Positions 32,189 to 41,957 of a DNA stretch of 64,000 bases are shown here, piece by piece. The DNA comes from Algorimicrobium sediminis. GTDB taxonomy: Bacteria > Bacteroidota > Bacteroidia > Flavobacteriales > Flavobacteriaceae. A program made the position numbers and the translations under genes. The notes below the pieces were generated by a model that worked only from the letters and a program-made list of their open reading frames with translations, did not search any database and was not told the DNA's origin. Numbering within the stretch: position 1 is the first letter of the stretch; the number at the start of each line of letters is the position of its first letter. The DNA is taken from contig NZ_JBHULS010000001.1 of NCBI RefSeq assembly GCF_042684585.1, positions 682,001 through 746,000 on the forward strand. Direction: 5' to 3'.

Positions 32189-33442
32189 TTATTTTAAAAT
32201 CAGTTTATTATTTGCAAACACACCATAAACCTCTCCAACCAACGAGGCCCCTTCAAAAATGGCATTTTTGGAAGTAGATTGGATATTTGCTTTATTAAAA
32301 TGGTAAGTTGTATTTGGGTTAAACAGACTTAAGTTGGCTGTTTCTCCTTGGTTTATAGTATATTGGGTTATACCAAAGCGGCTTTTACCTTTAGTTAATA
32401 AAGACACCGCTTGCTCTGTAGAGAAAATGGTTTGCAAGGCGCCAAAAGCCGATTCCAATCCTATGGTGCCAAATTTAGCTTGCTCGAACTCCACTTTTTT
32501 TAGTTCCATATTTAATGGGTTATGATCCGTTGTAACCATATCAATAGTACCATCGGATAAACCTGCAATAAGCGCAGCTGTATCTGTTTCAGTTCTTAAA
32601 GGTGGTAGTACTTTAAATTTTGTGTCGAAAGTATTTAAAACACTATCCGTAAATATAAGATTGTGAATGGCAACACTGCAGGTAACATTTAATTTATTTT
32701 GTTTCGCTTCACGAATAAGTGCTACCGCTTTGGCTGTGGAAATTGTAGGTATGTGCAAACTGCCCCCAGTATATTCCAATAAAAATAAATCTCTTGCTAT
32801 TTGAAGTTCCTCTGCCAAGGCCGGTATCCCGCTTAAACCTAATTTAGTGCTGGAAACGTGCTCATTCATAACCCCGTTACGAGCAATACGCGATTCCTGT
32901 GGAAATGAAAAGATTAAACCATTAAAATTGCTAGCATATTGTAAAGCAATTTTCATTAGGTTTGGATTATTTAAAGGTTTTTGGTAATCGTAAAAAGCCA
33001 CGGCACCAGCTTGGCTCATGTCGTATAATTCTGCCATGTTGTTACCATCCGATCCGCTTGTTAATGCGCCAATAGGATATAATGAAACGGCATGATTTTG
33101 TGCTTTGGTTTTTACAAAGGAAATATCGGCAAAGCTGTCTAATACAGGATTTGTATTCGGATTTAAAGCAATGGCCGTAAAACCTGAAAGTGCCGCCGTT
33201 TGCAAACCATTTTGAATGGTTTCACGCTCCTCAAATCCTGGTTCACCCAAACTAACACTGCTATCAAACCAGCCTGGCGACACATGCAAATTAGGCCGCG
33301 TTACTTCTTTAAAATTATGTGAATTGGAGATATTTGGTGCTATTTTAGTAATGCTGCCGTTTTCGATACAAATATCCACTACCTGATTGTGGAAATCGCT
33401 TTTAGGGTCTATAATTTTGGCAGATTTTATGAGTGCGTTCAT
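32189..33442 (-). CDS. Dihydroorotase homologue lacking the HxH metal ligands (probably non-catalytic)
   Basis: A 417 aa amidohydrolase-fold protein. The N-terminal beta-sandwich and PGWFD segment align with the dihydroorotase motif PGxIDxHxHxR, but the two metal-binding His are Ser62 and Ser64 (FDSSVSLGEPGFEERE). A His remains in GGSLHIPTIS, the usual HH pair is reduced to AIHNL, and the final Asp is kept in TTDHNPLN. Downstream EPGFEERETIQNG is retained. So it is a member of the dihydroorotase family, often annotated as pyrC, that is unlikely to bind the binuclear zinc centre. Non-catalytic homologues are known as structural partners of aspartate transcarbamoylase. Start codon overlaps the BatA-like stop by four bases. 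Confidence 0.88.
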   Translation of the reverse strand: MNALIKSAKIIDPKSDFHNQVVDICIENGSITKIAPNISNSHNFKEVTRPNLHVSPGWFDSSVSLGEPGFEERETIQNGLQTAALSGFTAIALNPNTNPVLDSFADISFVKTKAQNHAVSLYPIGALTSGSDGNNMAELYDMSQAGAVAFYDYQKPLNNPNLMKIALQYASNFNGLIFSFPQESRIARNGVMNEHVSSTKLGLSGIPALAEELQIARDLFLLEYTGGSLHIPTISTAKAVALIREAKQNKLNVTCSVAIHNLIFTDSVLNTFDTKFKVLPPLRTETDTAALIAGLSDGTIDMVTTDHNPLNMELKKVEFEQAKFGTIGLESAFGALQTIFSTEQAVSLLTKGKSRFGITQYTINQGETANLSLFNPNTTYHFNKANIQSTSKNAIFEGASLVGEVYGVFANNKLILK

Positions 33443-35370
33443 TTAAAATATTTTAAGATGAGCATTTCGATACAAGTAAATACCAAGGCAAAAATAACAA
33501 ACCATTTCCATAAGGCATTAATTTTGGTATCACTTTTTATTGTATCAAAAGCAGTGTTAATAGCGCTACTTACTTGAACTTGTTCCAGGTTTTCTAAATT
33601 TTGGTAGCTTAATTTACTTTCTGCTCTGGCGTAATTGTAACTAACCGTACTTATAGGATTTTGCTTATCTTGAACCTGGTAAAATCCTGCAACATCTGGA
33701 ATATCTGTTGTGGTTATGGTAACCTTATTGTTAAAATACTGCTGGAGCGGTATGGTTGTTTGTTCGTTATAATGCAATGTTAATACGCCATCGGCTTGCA
33801 TAGCAACTGGTACATCAAAACTGTTTTCTTCGCCTATTGTAAAATAAAGTCGCGCCGTTTTTAAACTTTGCTGTGCTATGTTATAAAAGGTTGGAACAAT
33901 TAAATCGTATTCGCTAAAGTTGGAATTAGTTTTATTTAAAGGACTTGTAAATAGGGCCAATTGGTTTTGGGTGACTAAAAATGGTTTGCCATCTTCAAAA
34001 GCCAAAGCCACAGAACTCGTGTTGGCTTTAACAGGATAATAACTGGCTACTTTTGGGTACTGAAAGTTTGTTTCTTGCTTTTCAAAAACGTTTTTGTAAA
34101 GTGGATGGGCATAACTGATTTTAGACACCCGCTTTTCACTTGTTATACCCGCTTGCATGACCATATTATAAGGCTCCAAAAATGCATTATATGTTTGGAG
34201 GTTTGCTAGACTATTTGGTATCATTAAAACATAGCCGCCGCGCTTTATAAAGCTTTGAATAGCGTTTATAAGGGAGCTTGGAATGGTAGTTAATTCGTTT
34301 AAAATAAGCAGTTGCTGGTTTTCTATAACGCTGTAGTTTAAATTGTTTAAAAAGGTTGTAGAAAATTCAAATTCCGGGTTATTAAATAAACGTTCTATAT
34401 ACGAAACATCTAAATTATCCTGATGGTGTATGTGTAACACCTTGGTTTTTTCAGGCTTGTTTAAACTAAAATACAACACATTATCAAAGGGTAGGCCCGC
34501 ATCCTCGATAACTATTTTACCATTAGGTATGTGGTTTTCCGTTAGTGTAAAAGTGGTTACATTAGTTTCTGAAAAATCAATGGTAGCTTTAGCTAATAAA
34601 GTCTGATTATTATATACCGAAACAGGTACAGTACCAGCTGTTGGTCCAGTGGCTTTTAAAAATACACGTAACTTTAATTTACCTAATTCTTTTCCGGTTA
34701 CGGCAACACTATCCACAGAAACATTACTTTCTACTTGTGGTTTTAGTTTTACAGCATGTAAGGTGTAACTGGTATCTAGTGGTTTGGAAAACGGTTTTTG
34801 TTGTTCCTGAAAATCCGAAATAAATACTAAATTTTTAGGACTGTTCGGTTTATTTGAAAAAAGCTTTTCACTTTTAAGCAATGCAGCTTCAAACGGCAGT
34901 GCGTTTGGTGCGTAGGGTAATTGTAAGAGTTCGTTTTGAATACTCTTTAAATTAGTATTGCTAAAAGAAGTTGTATTGGTAACCACAGAAATTGGCGCTT
35001 CTGGGTCAAGATTTTCAATGAGTTCTTGAATAGCGCGCTTCAACAGGGGGCCCTTTTCGCCTTTGGCCTCCATACTATAACTGTTGTCCAAATAAATAAC
35101 CGTTTCGGGCTGGGTATTAAACTGGTTTTTTGAAGCTGTATAAGGTTGTGCAAAAGCAAAAATTAAGCAAGCCAGCAAAAGCATGCGCGTAAGCAAGGTA
35201 AGCCATTTTTTTATCTGCGAACTTTTACGTGTTTGAAGCGTTATTTGCTTTAAAAACGCCACATTGGTAAAGGATTCCTTTTGAAATTTTCGTAATTGAA
35301 ATAAGTGTACAATTATTGGAATTACTAGTAAAAATAACGCGTAAAGTATTTCTGGATGTTTAAACTGCAT
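33439..35370 (-). CDS. BatA/vWA domain-containing membrane protein
   Basis: A 643 aa protein starting MQFKHPEILYALFLLVIPIIVHLFQLRKF, the signature of the BatA (Aerotolerance regulator N-terminal) domain, with a second helix at about 58-76, a vWA-like region (about 85-200; VIYLDNSYSM resembles the DxSxS MIDAS motif), beta-rich periplasmic domains and a C-terminal helix (about 622-640). First gene of a four-gene operon; overlaps the next gene by four bases. A minus-strand -7 element (CAAAAATA on plus, 35389-35396) precedes it. BatA/B/D clusters are linked to envelope stress in Bacteroidetes; here the other bat genes are absent. Confidence 0.88.
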   Translation of the reverse strand: MQFKHPEILYALFLLVIPIIVHLFQLRKFQKESFTNVAFLKQITLQTRKSSQIKKWLTLLTRMLLLACLIFAFAQPYTASKNQFNTQPETVIYLDNSYSMEAKGEKGPLLKRAIQELIENLDPEAPISVVTNTTSFSNTNLKSIQNELLQLPYAPNALPFEAALLKSEKLFSNKPNSPKNLVFISDFQEQQKPFSKPLDTSYTLHAVKLKPQVESNVSVDSVAVTGKELGKLKLRVFLKATGPTAGTVPVSVYNNQTLLAKATIDFSETNVTTFTLTENHIPNGKIVIEDAGLPFDNVLYFSLNKPEKTKVLHIHHQDNLDVSYIERLFNNPEFEFSTTFLNNLNYSVIENQQLLILNELTTIPSSLINAIQSFIKRGGYVLMIPNSLANLQTYNAFLEPYNMVMQAGITSEKRVSKISYAHPLYKNVFEKQETNFQYPKVASYYPVKANTSSVALAFEDGKPFLVTQNQLALFTSPLNKTNSNFSEYDLIVPTFYNIAQQSLKTARLYFTIGEENSFDVPVAMQADGVLTLHYNEQTTIPLQQYFNNKVTITTTDIPDVAGFYQVQDKQNPISTVSYNYARAESKLSYQNLENLEQVQVSSAINTAFDTIKSDTKINALWKWFVIFALVFTCIEMLILKYFK

Positions 35371-35388
35371 TCCACGGATAATTTATTA

Positions 35389-35396
35389 CAAAAATA
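35389..35396 (-). promoter_or_regulatory. -7 element of the BatA-like operon
   Basis: TATTTTTG on the minus strand, 19 bases upstream of ATG 35370. No -33 match at normal spacing. Confidence 0.45.
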
Positions 35397-35441
35397 GTGT
35401 TTAACATGAGAAAGTAAACCTTTTCAACATAAATTAACGTC

Positions 35442-36449
35442 CTAACATAAAAAGAAATAGTGCTTACTGGGCAATAGTCCTATAGACTGTAAATAGGCCT
35501 GAATGGTTTTTTGTTCTGCTTTATTGGCTACCGTTATTAAGCATTGCGGATTGGTAAGTGTTTTTAAACGGGAAATATCGTGCATAACAATCCCATAAAT
35601 TTCTTTACCAATTTTTTTCGAATTATCGCAAATCCAAATAAAGTTAACGGCATTTTCTAACAGCAATTTCGCCACTGTTTTTCCTTTTTTTCCGGCGCCC
35701 CAAATTACAAGCGGTTGTTTTGGATTGTAATCTAGTTTTAAATAGTATTTTAATTTAAGCGGTAAAAAATGGTTTTCTGCATAATGCTCGTGGGTTCTAG
35801 AAGTTCGGGTACTATAATCCCGCCATAAATGTATTTTTTTGGAACAGGGTATAATGGTTAACTGGTTTTCATAAAACCGGAAAGCCAAATCGTAATCCTC
35901 TGGGTATATTTGGTTATTAAAAGCATTGCAGTTTATAAAATCTTGTCTATATACCATCCAGCAAGGCGAAGGAATAACACATTCTTTATAAATTTCAGAG
36001 TAATTGTTACCTGTTTGCGTTAACGAATTAAGCCAATTTTGGTATGATTTGTAGCCCAAACTTAAGCCGTCTTTTCGGAAATAACGAACTTGTCCTACGG
36101 CCACATGACCCTTACCAAATGTTTTTAAATTATGTGCTAAAACTGCCAATTTATTTGGTGTCATAACGTCATCGCTATCCATGCGTGTTATAAAAGTGCC
36201 ACGGCTATTAGAAAAGCCATATTGCAGCGCACTAATAATACCCGTACCCGGATTTTTGTATAATTTTATACGCCTATCGTTTTTTGCAAACGCACTTACA
36301 ATACGGTAACTAGCATCGGTTGAACCATCGTCCACTATTAGTAATTCCCAGTTTGTATAACACTGATTAATAATAGATTGAACACATTCTGCAAGAAAGG
36401 ATTCGGTGTTTTTAAAAGGCGTAATAATGCTTATTAGCTCCTGTTCCAT
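35442..36449 (-). CDS. Glycosyltransferase family 2 with C-terminal Rossmann-like domain
   Basis: A 335 aa protein. The N-terminal GT-A domain (about 1-220) has SIITPFKNTESFLAECV, the nucleotide-binding VDDGSTDAS and the metal-binding DSDD (TRMDSDDVMTPNKL), as in family 2 glycosyltransferases. The C-terminal part (about 240-335) reads PLVIWGAGKKGKTVAKLL, a glycine-rich Rossmann motif followed by WICDNSKKIGKEIYG, resembling the sugar-nucleotide or NAD-binding half of acetyltransferase-linked PglD-type N-domains. Start chosen at ATG 36449 (MEQELISI); an ATG at 36473 adds eight residues. Not in an obvious operon. Confidence 0.88.
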   Translation of the reverse strand: MEQELISIITPFKNTESFLAECVQSIINQCYTNWELLIVDDGSTDASYRIVSAFAKNDRRIKLYKNPGTGIISALQYGFSNSRGTFITRMDSDDVMTPNKLAVLAHNLKTFGKGHVAVGQVRYFRKDGLSLGYKSYQNWLNSLTQTGNNYSEIYKECVIPSPCWMVYRQDFINCNAFNNQIYPEDYDLAFRFYENQLTIIPCSKKIHLWRDYSTRTSRTHEHYAENHFLPLKLKYYLKLDYNPKQPLVIWGAGKKGKTVAKLLLENAVNFIWICDNSKKIGKEIYGIVMHDISRLKTLTNPQCLITVANKAEQKTIQAYLQSIGLLPSKHYFFLC

Positions 36450-36485
36450 GTTGCGAAGATAGCGATTCTTCATTTTAACATAAAG

Positions 36486-36519
36486 TTGTGTTATTTATTG
36501 CAAGCACATTGTATTTTTG
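36486..36519 (+). promoter_or_regulatory. Promoter of the M61 peptidase gene
   Basis: TTG (36486-36488), 23 bases, TATTTTTG (36512-36519). The leader would be about 28 bases. Confidence 0.55.
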
Positions 36520-36554
36520 AACAGTAATTAACCTTTTTATTTAATTCTTTTATC

Positions 36555-38447
36555 ATGAAAAAAACATTAGCCCTTGTAGGTATGTCTTTACTACTTGCAG
36601 CCTGTGGCTCTTCTTCAAAATCAACTACAGCTAATTTGGCTACTAATACGCCAATAGCTTCCGTTATTGATATAACCAAAGTATCGGACGATAAAGTGCC
36701 AGTAACTATAAATCCAGGCCGTTTTACAACAGATACCGTAACTTACAGGTTACCAAAAGTGGTGCAAGGAACATATTCTGTTAGTGACTTTGGAAAATAT
36801 ATTGAAGGACTTCAAGCATTCGATTATGATGGTAATACATTACCAGTAAATAAAATTGATACCAACTCTTGGATTATTACCAATGCTACCGAGCTAGATT
36901 ATGTAAGCTACTTGGTTAATGATACGTTCGACCAAGAAGAAGTAGGTGGTATAGGAGGTGATGTGCCATTTTCGCCTGCAGGTACTAACATTGAACCTGA
37001 CAACTATGTACTAAATTTACACGGTTTTATTGGGTATTTCGATTCACTTAAAAATAACCAATACACGCTGGATGTTATCGCGCCGGCCGATTTTGTGCGG
37101 TCCTCGGCCTTGCAACAATCAAAAGCCACAACAAGTGCCGATGGTAAGGTTATAACCTCCTCATATTTTGCACCGCGTTATTTTGATATTACAGATAATC
37201 CTATGATGTACGGTAATCTGGATGTTGAAGAATTTGAAATTGGGGGTATTAAAATCGTTTTAAGTGTGTACTCACCTAACGGCAAGCATACTGCAGCTTC
37301 TATGAAGAGTGCTATGGAAACCATGATGAAGGGTCAAAAAGCTTACATGGGCGATATTGATAGTACACCACGTTACGACATATATGTGTATTTGTCTGAA
37401 GGAAAAGCAGATTCTCCAAAAGGATTTGGAGCCCTAGAGCACCATACGTCTACCGTAGTGGTTATGCCAGAGTCTATGCCACAAAAAGCGCTTGATAATA
37501 GTATGATTGATATCGTATCGCACGAATTTTTCCATATTGTAACGCCTTTAAGTGTGCATTCTGAAGATGTACATTATTTTGATTACAACAACCCAACATT
37601 TTCTAAACATTTATGGATGTATGAAGGGGTAACCGAATATTTTGCTACCTTATTTCAAGTAGATCAAGGTATTGTTTCTGAAACGGATTTTTACAATAAA
37701 ATATTGGGTAAAATTTCGGCATCGCGAAGTATGAACGATAGCATGAGTTTTACAGAGATGAGCGAAAATGTATTGGACGAACCCTATGCAAGCCAGTACT
37801 ATAATGTGTACCAAAAAGGTGCTTTAATTGGTATGTGCTTAGATATTTTAATTCGTGAAGGCAGTAATGGCAACCGCGGTATTTTATCGTTAATGAAAGA
37901 ATTGTCCAACAAATATGGTAAAAACAAACCCTTTGAAGATGATGCCTTAATTGATGAAATTGTAGCCATGACATATCCTAGTTTACGCGACTTTTTTGAT
38001 GCGCATGTCATAGGGAATACGCCTATACCTTACGAAGATTTCTTTGAGAAAGTTGGTTTAGAAATTGGCGAAGGCGCTGTAGAAACCAATTATATTCAAG
38101 GTAATGGAGCCTTAATTGTATCTGCAGACCAAAGTGAAGGGACTATATTTTTTACAGAAAACGTGTTGGGCAATAGCTTTTGGAAAGCACAAGGAGCCAT
38201 GCCAAACGATGTAATTAAAGCCATAGATGGCACAACAGTAACGTTACAAACAGCCAATCAGGTTTTTCAAGAGGTATTTTCTTGGGAAGCAGGCCGAGAA
38301 GTTTCCGTAATACTTGATAGAGGTGGTAAGGAAATTGTTATCAACACAACGTTAACACCTACTTTTACTACAGGCAAACGCATTATAGAGAAAGATACTG
38401 CCACGCCAGACCAAATAGCCTTACGAAATGCTTGGTTAAAAGGGTAA
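36555..38447 (+). CDS. M61 family metallopeptidase, lipoprotein
   Basis: A 630 aa glycyl-aminopeptidase-like (M61) zinc peptidase. It starts with a lipoprotein signal (lipobox LLAACGSS, lipidated Cys17), then a beta-sandwich domain, the catalytic domain with HEFFHIVTPL (His323, Glu324, His327) and the third zinc ligand Glu near 357 in MYEGVTEYFA, and a C-terminal PDZ-like domain (about 500-600; VIKAIDGTTVTLQTANQVFQE). It is probably anchored in the outer or inner membrane and active in the periplasm or on the surface. Own promoter and terminator. Confidence 0.92.
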   Translation: MKKTLALVGMSLLLAACGSSSKSTTANLATNTPIASVIDITKVSDDKVPVTINPGRFTTDTVTYRLPKVVQGTYSVSDFGKYIEGLQAFDYDGNTLPVNKIDTNSWIITNATELDYVSYLVNDTFDQEEVGGIGGDVPFSPAGTNIEPDNYVLNLHGFIGYFDSLKNNQYTLDVIAPADFVRSSALQQSKATTSADGKVITSSYFAPRYFDITDNPMMYGNLDVEEFEIGGIKIVLSVYSPNGKHTAASMKSAMETMMKGQKAYMGDIDSTPRYDIYVYLSEGKADSPKGFGALEHHTSTVVVMPESMPQKALDNSMIDIVSHEFFHIVTPLSVHSEDVHYFDYNNPTFSKHLWMYEGVTEYFATLFQVDQGIVSETDFYNKILGKISASRSMNDSMSFTEMSENVLDEPYASQYYNVYQKGALIGMCLDILIREGSNGNRGILSLMKELSNKYGKNKPFEDDALIDEIVAMTYPSLRDFFDAHVIGNTPIPYEDFFEKVGLEIGEGAVETNYIQGNGALIVSADQSEGTIFFTENVLGNSFWKAQGAMPNDVIKAIDGTTVTLQTANQVFQEVFSWEAGREVSVILDRGGKEIVINTTLTPTFTTGKRIIEKDTATPDQIALRNAWLKG

Positions 38448-38473
38448 AACAACTTTAAAACCACTTTAATAAA

Positions 38474-38518
38474 AAACACCTGATAGATTTTGTAGGCTAT
38501 CAGGTGTTTCTTTTTTTA
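38474..38518 (+). terminator. Terminator between the convergent M61 and S10 peptidase genes
   Basis: Thirteen-base perfect stem AAACACCTGATAG (38474-38486) with 38497-38509, ten-base loop, then T-rich to 38518. Confidence 0.85.
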
Positions 38519-38559
38519 ACCTTTCTGTAACGATAAGGCTTATAAGCTAAAAACCATCG

Positions 38560-40044
38560 TTAATATTTAGCTGGCTTTCCGTTGGTTAATGAATTGGCAA
38601 TAAATTCGCGAATATCATTATTAGAAGCCTCTAAATCGGCTTTTCTTAAATACATCATATGGCCACTTCTGTAGGTTTTAAAAGTAAATCTATCTTTCAT
38701 GACACCCGAAGGATCCAACTGGCCAACCGTATATTTTGCAGCAAAATAGGTTGTAGCACCATCGTAGTAACCAGACTGCACAAGAACTTTTAAATACGGA
38801 TTTTGTGCCATAGCTTGACGCAACCGTTCACGCGTTGTATCATTTTGGCGGTCCCAAGGATGTACATCGCCAAACATATTGTATTTAATATCTGTTTTAA
38901 AATTTAAATGTTCGCGTAAATAATAGTTTATGGCAGGGGTAAAGGAATGCAACCACGAGGACAATTCGGCATTATAATCGGGCGCATTTCCCGCCGCCAT
39001 TTTATCAATACCTAAATAGCGAGAATCCAACCTACCAATAGTATAACCGCGATCACGGAGCAATTCTTTCCAAAAAAATCGCGTTGGTATATTTAGGTTG
39101 TGTTGTAAAATAGCTGTTTTACTTAAGCCAGAATACAAACTCATTTTTTCGGCTACTTGGTTGCGCTCTTCAGCCGAAATAAAACCTCCTTTTGCTATGG
39201 CAGGCATTAAAGTATTGATAGCGAATGTTTCTACTTCCGGTAAAATTTCGGTTAAATCTTTTTGTTGAAGCTGCGGTGGTAATGCTTTTTGGTGCCAGGC
39301 TGCTGCTGTAAAATAGGGTAAATTTAAAGCAGAATAAATGGGCTGATCGGTTGAATAGATTTTATAATCGGCTGGCGATACTAAAATAACCCCATTTAAA
39401 TACATCCATTGGTTGTTTTGTAATTCTTCTGCCAATCCCATAACACGTGGTCCGCCATAACTTTCACCAATTAAGTATTTTGGCGATTCCCAGCGGTTGT
39501 ATCGTGTAACAAAGGTATTTATCCACTCTGCTAAATAGCGTATATCGGCATTTATACCAAAAAATTGGTCTCTGTTTGGAAGTTTACCATCCTTATCTTC
39601 TATCATGCGCGAGTAACCGGTGTTAACAGGGTTTACAAAAACAATATCCGCAACATCCAAAATAGAATAAGGATTGTTTTTAACACCATATGGCTGCACA
39701 GGATATCCTTCATCATCAATATTTAAAATTTGTGGTCCGGTGTAGGCAATATGCATCCATACCGATGCAGAACCAGGACCGCCGTTAAACGAAATAACCA
39801 AAGGTCGGTTGGCTTGGTTCTTTACATTACTGCGCTCGTAATAGGTGTAAAATAATGTTGCCATAGGTTCACCAGATTTATTCCACACGGGTTGCGTGCC
39901 AGTAAAGGCTTTATACTCTAAATTAACATTGTTAATTGTTGCCTTATGGTTGGTAACAACCACCGTATCTGTTGGTATTTGCCTGTTTTGTGCGTGAGCG
40001 GTAAGCAGCGCTAGAGCCGCCATGCAAAAAAGAATTTTTTTCAT
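38560..40044 (-). CDS. S10 family serine carboxypeptidase-like peptidase, secreted
   Basis: A 494 aa protein with a signal peptide (1-19, ending AHAQ). Family S10 motifs: oxyanion segment FNGGPGSASVW (about 87-96), VFVNPVNTGYS, and the nucleophile Ser195 in GESYGG; the catalytic His lies near the C-terminus in RSGHMMYLR. Expected to remove C-terminal residues from peptides in the periplasm or outside. Convergent with the M61 peptidase gene, sharing the terminator region. The TIGR02757 gene ends 45 bases upstream of its start on the same strand. Confidence 0.92.
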   Translation of the reverse strand: MKKILFCMAALALLTAHAQNRQIPTDTVVVTNHKATINNVNLEYKAFTGTQPVWNKSGEPMATLFYTYYERSNVKNQANRPLVISFNGGPGSASVWMHIAYTGPQILNIDDEGYPVQPYGVKNNPYSILDVADIVFVNPVNTGYSRMIEDKDGKLPNRDQFFGINADIRYLAEWINTFVTRYNRWESPKYLIGESYGGPRVMGLAEELQNNQWMYLNGVILVSPADYKIYSTDQPIYSALNLPYFTAAAWHQKALPPQLQQKDLTEILPEVETFAINTLMPAIAKGGFISAEERNQVAEKMSLYSGLSKTAILQHNLNIPTRFFWKELLRDRGYTIGRLDSRYLGIDKMAAGNAPDYNAELSSWLHSFTPAINYYLREHLNFKTDIKYNMFGDVHPWDRQNDTTRERLRQAMAQNPYLKVLVQSGYYDGATTYFAAKYTVGQLDPSGVMKDRFTFKTYRSGHMMYLRKADLEASNNDIREFIANSLTNGKPAKY

Positions 40045-40089
40045 AGATTTTTATTAAAAAGGTTTTCGGAATAAAGATACAGAAATTAC

Positions 40090-40866
40090 TTAAAACCCCT
40101 CAAAAACACCCAATCCAAAAAGTGCAAAATCGTATTTTACAGGATCGTTTGGGTCTAATTGTCGCAAATTGGTATCAAGCTCTAGAACAGCTTTGGCATC
40201 GTTTTGGTTTCGGGTAAGCAGACCCAGTTTTCTGGCTACATTTCCGGAGTGTACATCCAACGGACAGGATAATTGTTTGGTATGAACCGATTTCCATAAA
40301 CCAAAATCCACACCAGTATCTGCTGGTCTTACCATCCAACGCAAAAACATATTAATGCGCTTTGCAGCAGAATTTTTTAGGGGATCCGAAATGTGTTTTT
40401 CGGTTCGTGTTAGGTGTGGTATTTCAAAAAAACGTTGTTTAAACGTATGAATAGCGGCTTGTAAATGCGTGCTTTTAGCATGCTCGGCAAAAATAGTTTC
40501 CAAGCCGTTGTAATTGCTATAAATATGTTTTAATCCAGATATAAAAGTTATGAAATCTGTACCATTAAAAGTGCGGTGCACAAAAGGTAGTAGTTTTTTT
40601 AAATCAGGCTCTTGGTGGTGCATAACAAAATGGTATGGGTCTTGTTCCAGAAGTGCCATCATACGTTGCGCATTGGTAATAATACTTTTTCTATTTCCCC
40701 AAGAAATAGTAGCGGTTAAAAAAGCAGCTATTTCAATATCCTCTTTTTTTGAAAAGGTATGAGGTATTTTAATAGGATCGGTATCTAGAAACTCTGGGGT
40801 GTTGTAATAGTTAACTTTAGCATCCAGAAATGCTTTTAATTCCGAACTAGATAATAATTTTTGCAC
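40090..40866 (-). CDS. TIGR02757 family (DUF2400) protein
   Basis: A 258 aa protein with the characteristic segments FLDTDPIKIPHTF, IEIAAFLTATISWGNRKSII, RINMFLRWMVRPADTGVDFGLW and LDVHSGNVARKLGLL, all hallmarks of the TIGR02757 family. It is thought to be an HhH-GPD-like fold (DNA glycosylase relatives) because of the arrangement around LDVH and the helices before it; its activity is not established. Cytosolic. Upstream is an intergenic gap of about 160 bases, downstream the S10 gene. Confidence 0.9.
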   Translation of the reverse strand: MQKLLSSSELKAFLDAKVNYYNTPEFLDTDPIKIPHTFSKKEDIEIAAFLTATISWGNRKSIITNAQRMMALLEQDPYHFVMHHQEPDLKKLLPFVHRTFNGTDFITFISGLKHIYSNYNGLETIFAEHAKSTHLQAAIHTFKQRFFEIPHLTRTEKHISDPLKNSAAKRINMFLRWMVRPADTGVDFGLWKSVHTKQLSCPLDVHSGNVARKLGLLTRNQNDAKAVLELDTNLRQLDPNDPVKYDFALFGLGVFEGF

Positions 40867-41025
40867 GTATAGGGATTTAGGTTTGGTTACATTCTAGTTG
40901 CTTACATGGTTAAAAAAACCAATTTGCAACGTTTATATTGGGCAAAAATACACATTCCAGGAGGGTTAATAAAATTAGACGCTTTTTTAAGAAGCTACAA
41001 AATAGCAGGTAATTTTTATAAGTTT

Positions 41026-41937
41026 TTATTGAATATGAGCTGCACGCCGTTTATTAATACGATGTTTAATAGCTGGTATATTGAAGATAATAACCGAGGT
41101 AATAATCAGGCTATAACTTAAAGCTTGAGCAGTGGTGATGGTTTCTTTAAAGTAAAATACAGCTAGAAAAAAGTTAATTAGCGGATTTAAATAAATAAAT
41201 ATTCCTACCACAGCCGAATTTAAACCACGAAGGGCATAAATGTTAAGAAACATGGGTAAAATGGTAAAACCAACAGCAATAACAGCTATCATGCTATAAA
41301 AGTAAGGTGTTTTAGGTGTATTGTACTGGTGTGTGGCAAAAAAAGGTATTAATAAAATTACAGCAAATGCTATTTGAACAGTTAATATTAAAAACCGATC
41401 GAGTTCCTGATTTCGACGTTGTAAAATAAGGTAAATGGCGTAGCTTAATGCTATAAGCATGCTGTAAAATAAATCGGTAAAATTTCCTAACGAAATAATT
41501 AAACAAGCCAAAAAACTTAAGGTAACCGCCAGCCATTGTAATTTAAACAATTTTTCTTTCAGAATGATAAAAGCTAAAACCATGGTTAAAATTGGGCAAA
41601 TTAAGTAAGCTAATGATGTGGCTTTTACACTTACATTATTCATTACATAAATAAATACGTACCAATTTAAAGCCAAAAACAAGCCACTAGCTAAATTAAT
41701 TACTGCAATGCGAATTTTCTCTTTTTTCTCCAGCGCTTGGTAGCGCTTTAGGGTATTTTTTAAAACCTTTGGCCTAAATAAAAGACTTACTACAAGCATA
41801 ATGGCAACAGATACCACAGAGCGATAACTTAAAATATCGAAAGCAGAGAACGCCGACAACGGTTTTAAAACCAGGCTAAAAAATCCCCAAATTGTAAAGG
41901 CAAGGGTGGCGGCTAGATAATGTTTGGTGGTATTCAT
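41026..41937 (-). CDS. rarD: EamA family transporter RarD-like
   Basis: A 303 aa protein with ten hydrophobic helices in two EamA repeats, opening HYLAATLAFTIWGFFSLVLKPL and containing NWYVFIYVMNNVSVKATSLAYLICP, typical of RarD. RarD proteins are drug/metabolite exporters of uncertain substrate. A consensus promoter lies just upstream (41958-41987). The tail is basic (KHRINKRRAAHIQ). Monocistronic. Confidence 0.9.
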   Translation of the reverse strand: MNTTKHYLAATLAFTIWGFFSLVLKPLSAFSAFDILSYRSVVSVAIMLVVSLLFRPKVLKNTLKRYQALEKKEKIRIAVINLASGLFLALNWYVFIYVMNNVSVKATSLAYLICPILTMVLAFIILKEKLFKLQWLAVTLSFLACLIISLGNFTDLFYSMLIALSYAIYLILQRRNQELDRFLILTVQIAFAVILLIPFFATHQYNTPKTPYFYSMIAVIAVGFTILPMFLNIYALRGLNSAVVGIFIYLNPLINFFLAVFYFKETITTAQALSYSLIITSVIIFNIPAIKHRINKRRAAHIQ

Positions 41938-41957
41938 TTTGCAACTTAAATAATGGG

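Noticed and set aside
40906..41121. 71-codon plus-strand open frame between TIGR02757 and rarD
   Set aside because: About half of it is antisense to rarD, codon pattern not protein-like, no promoter.
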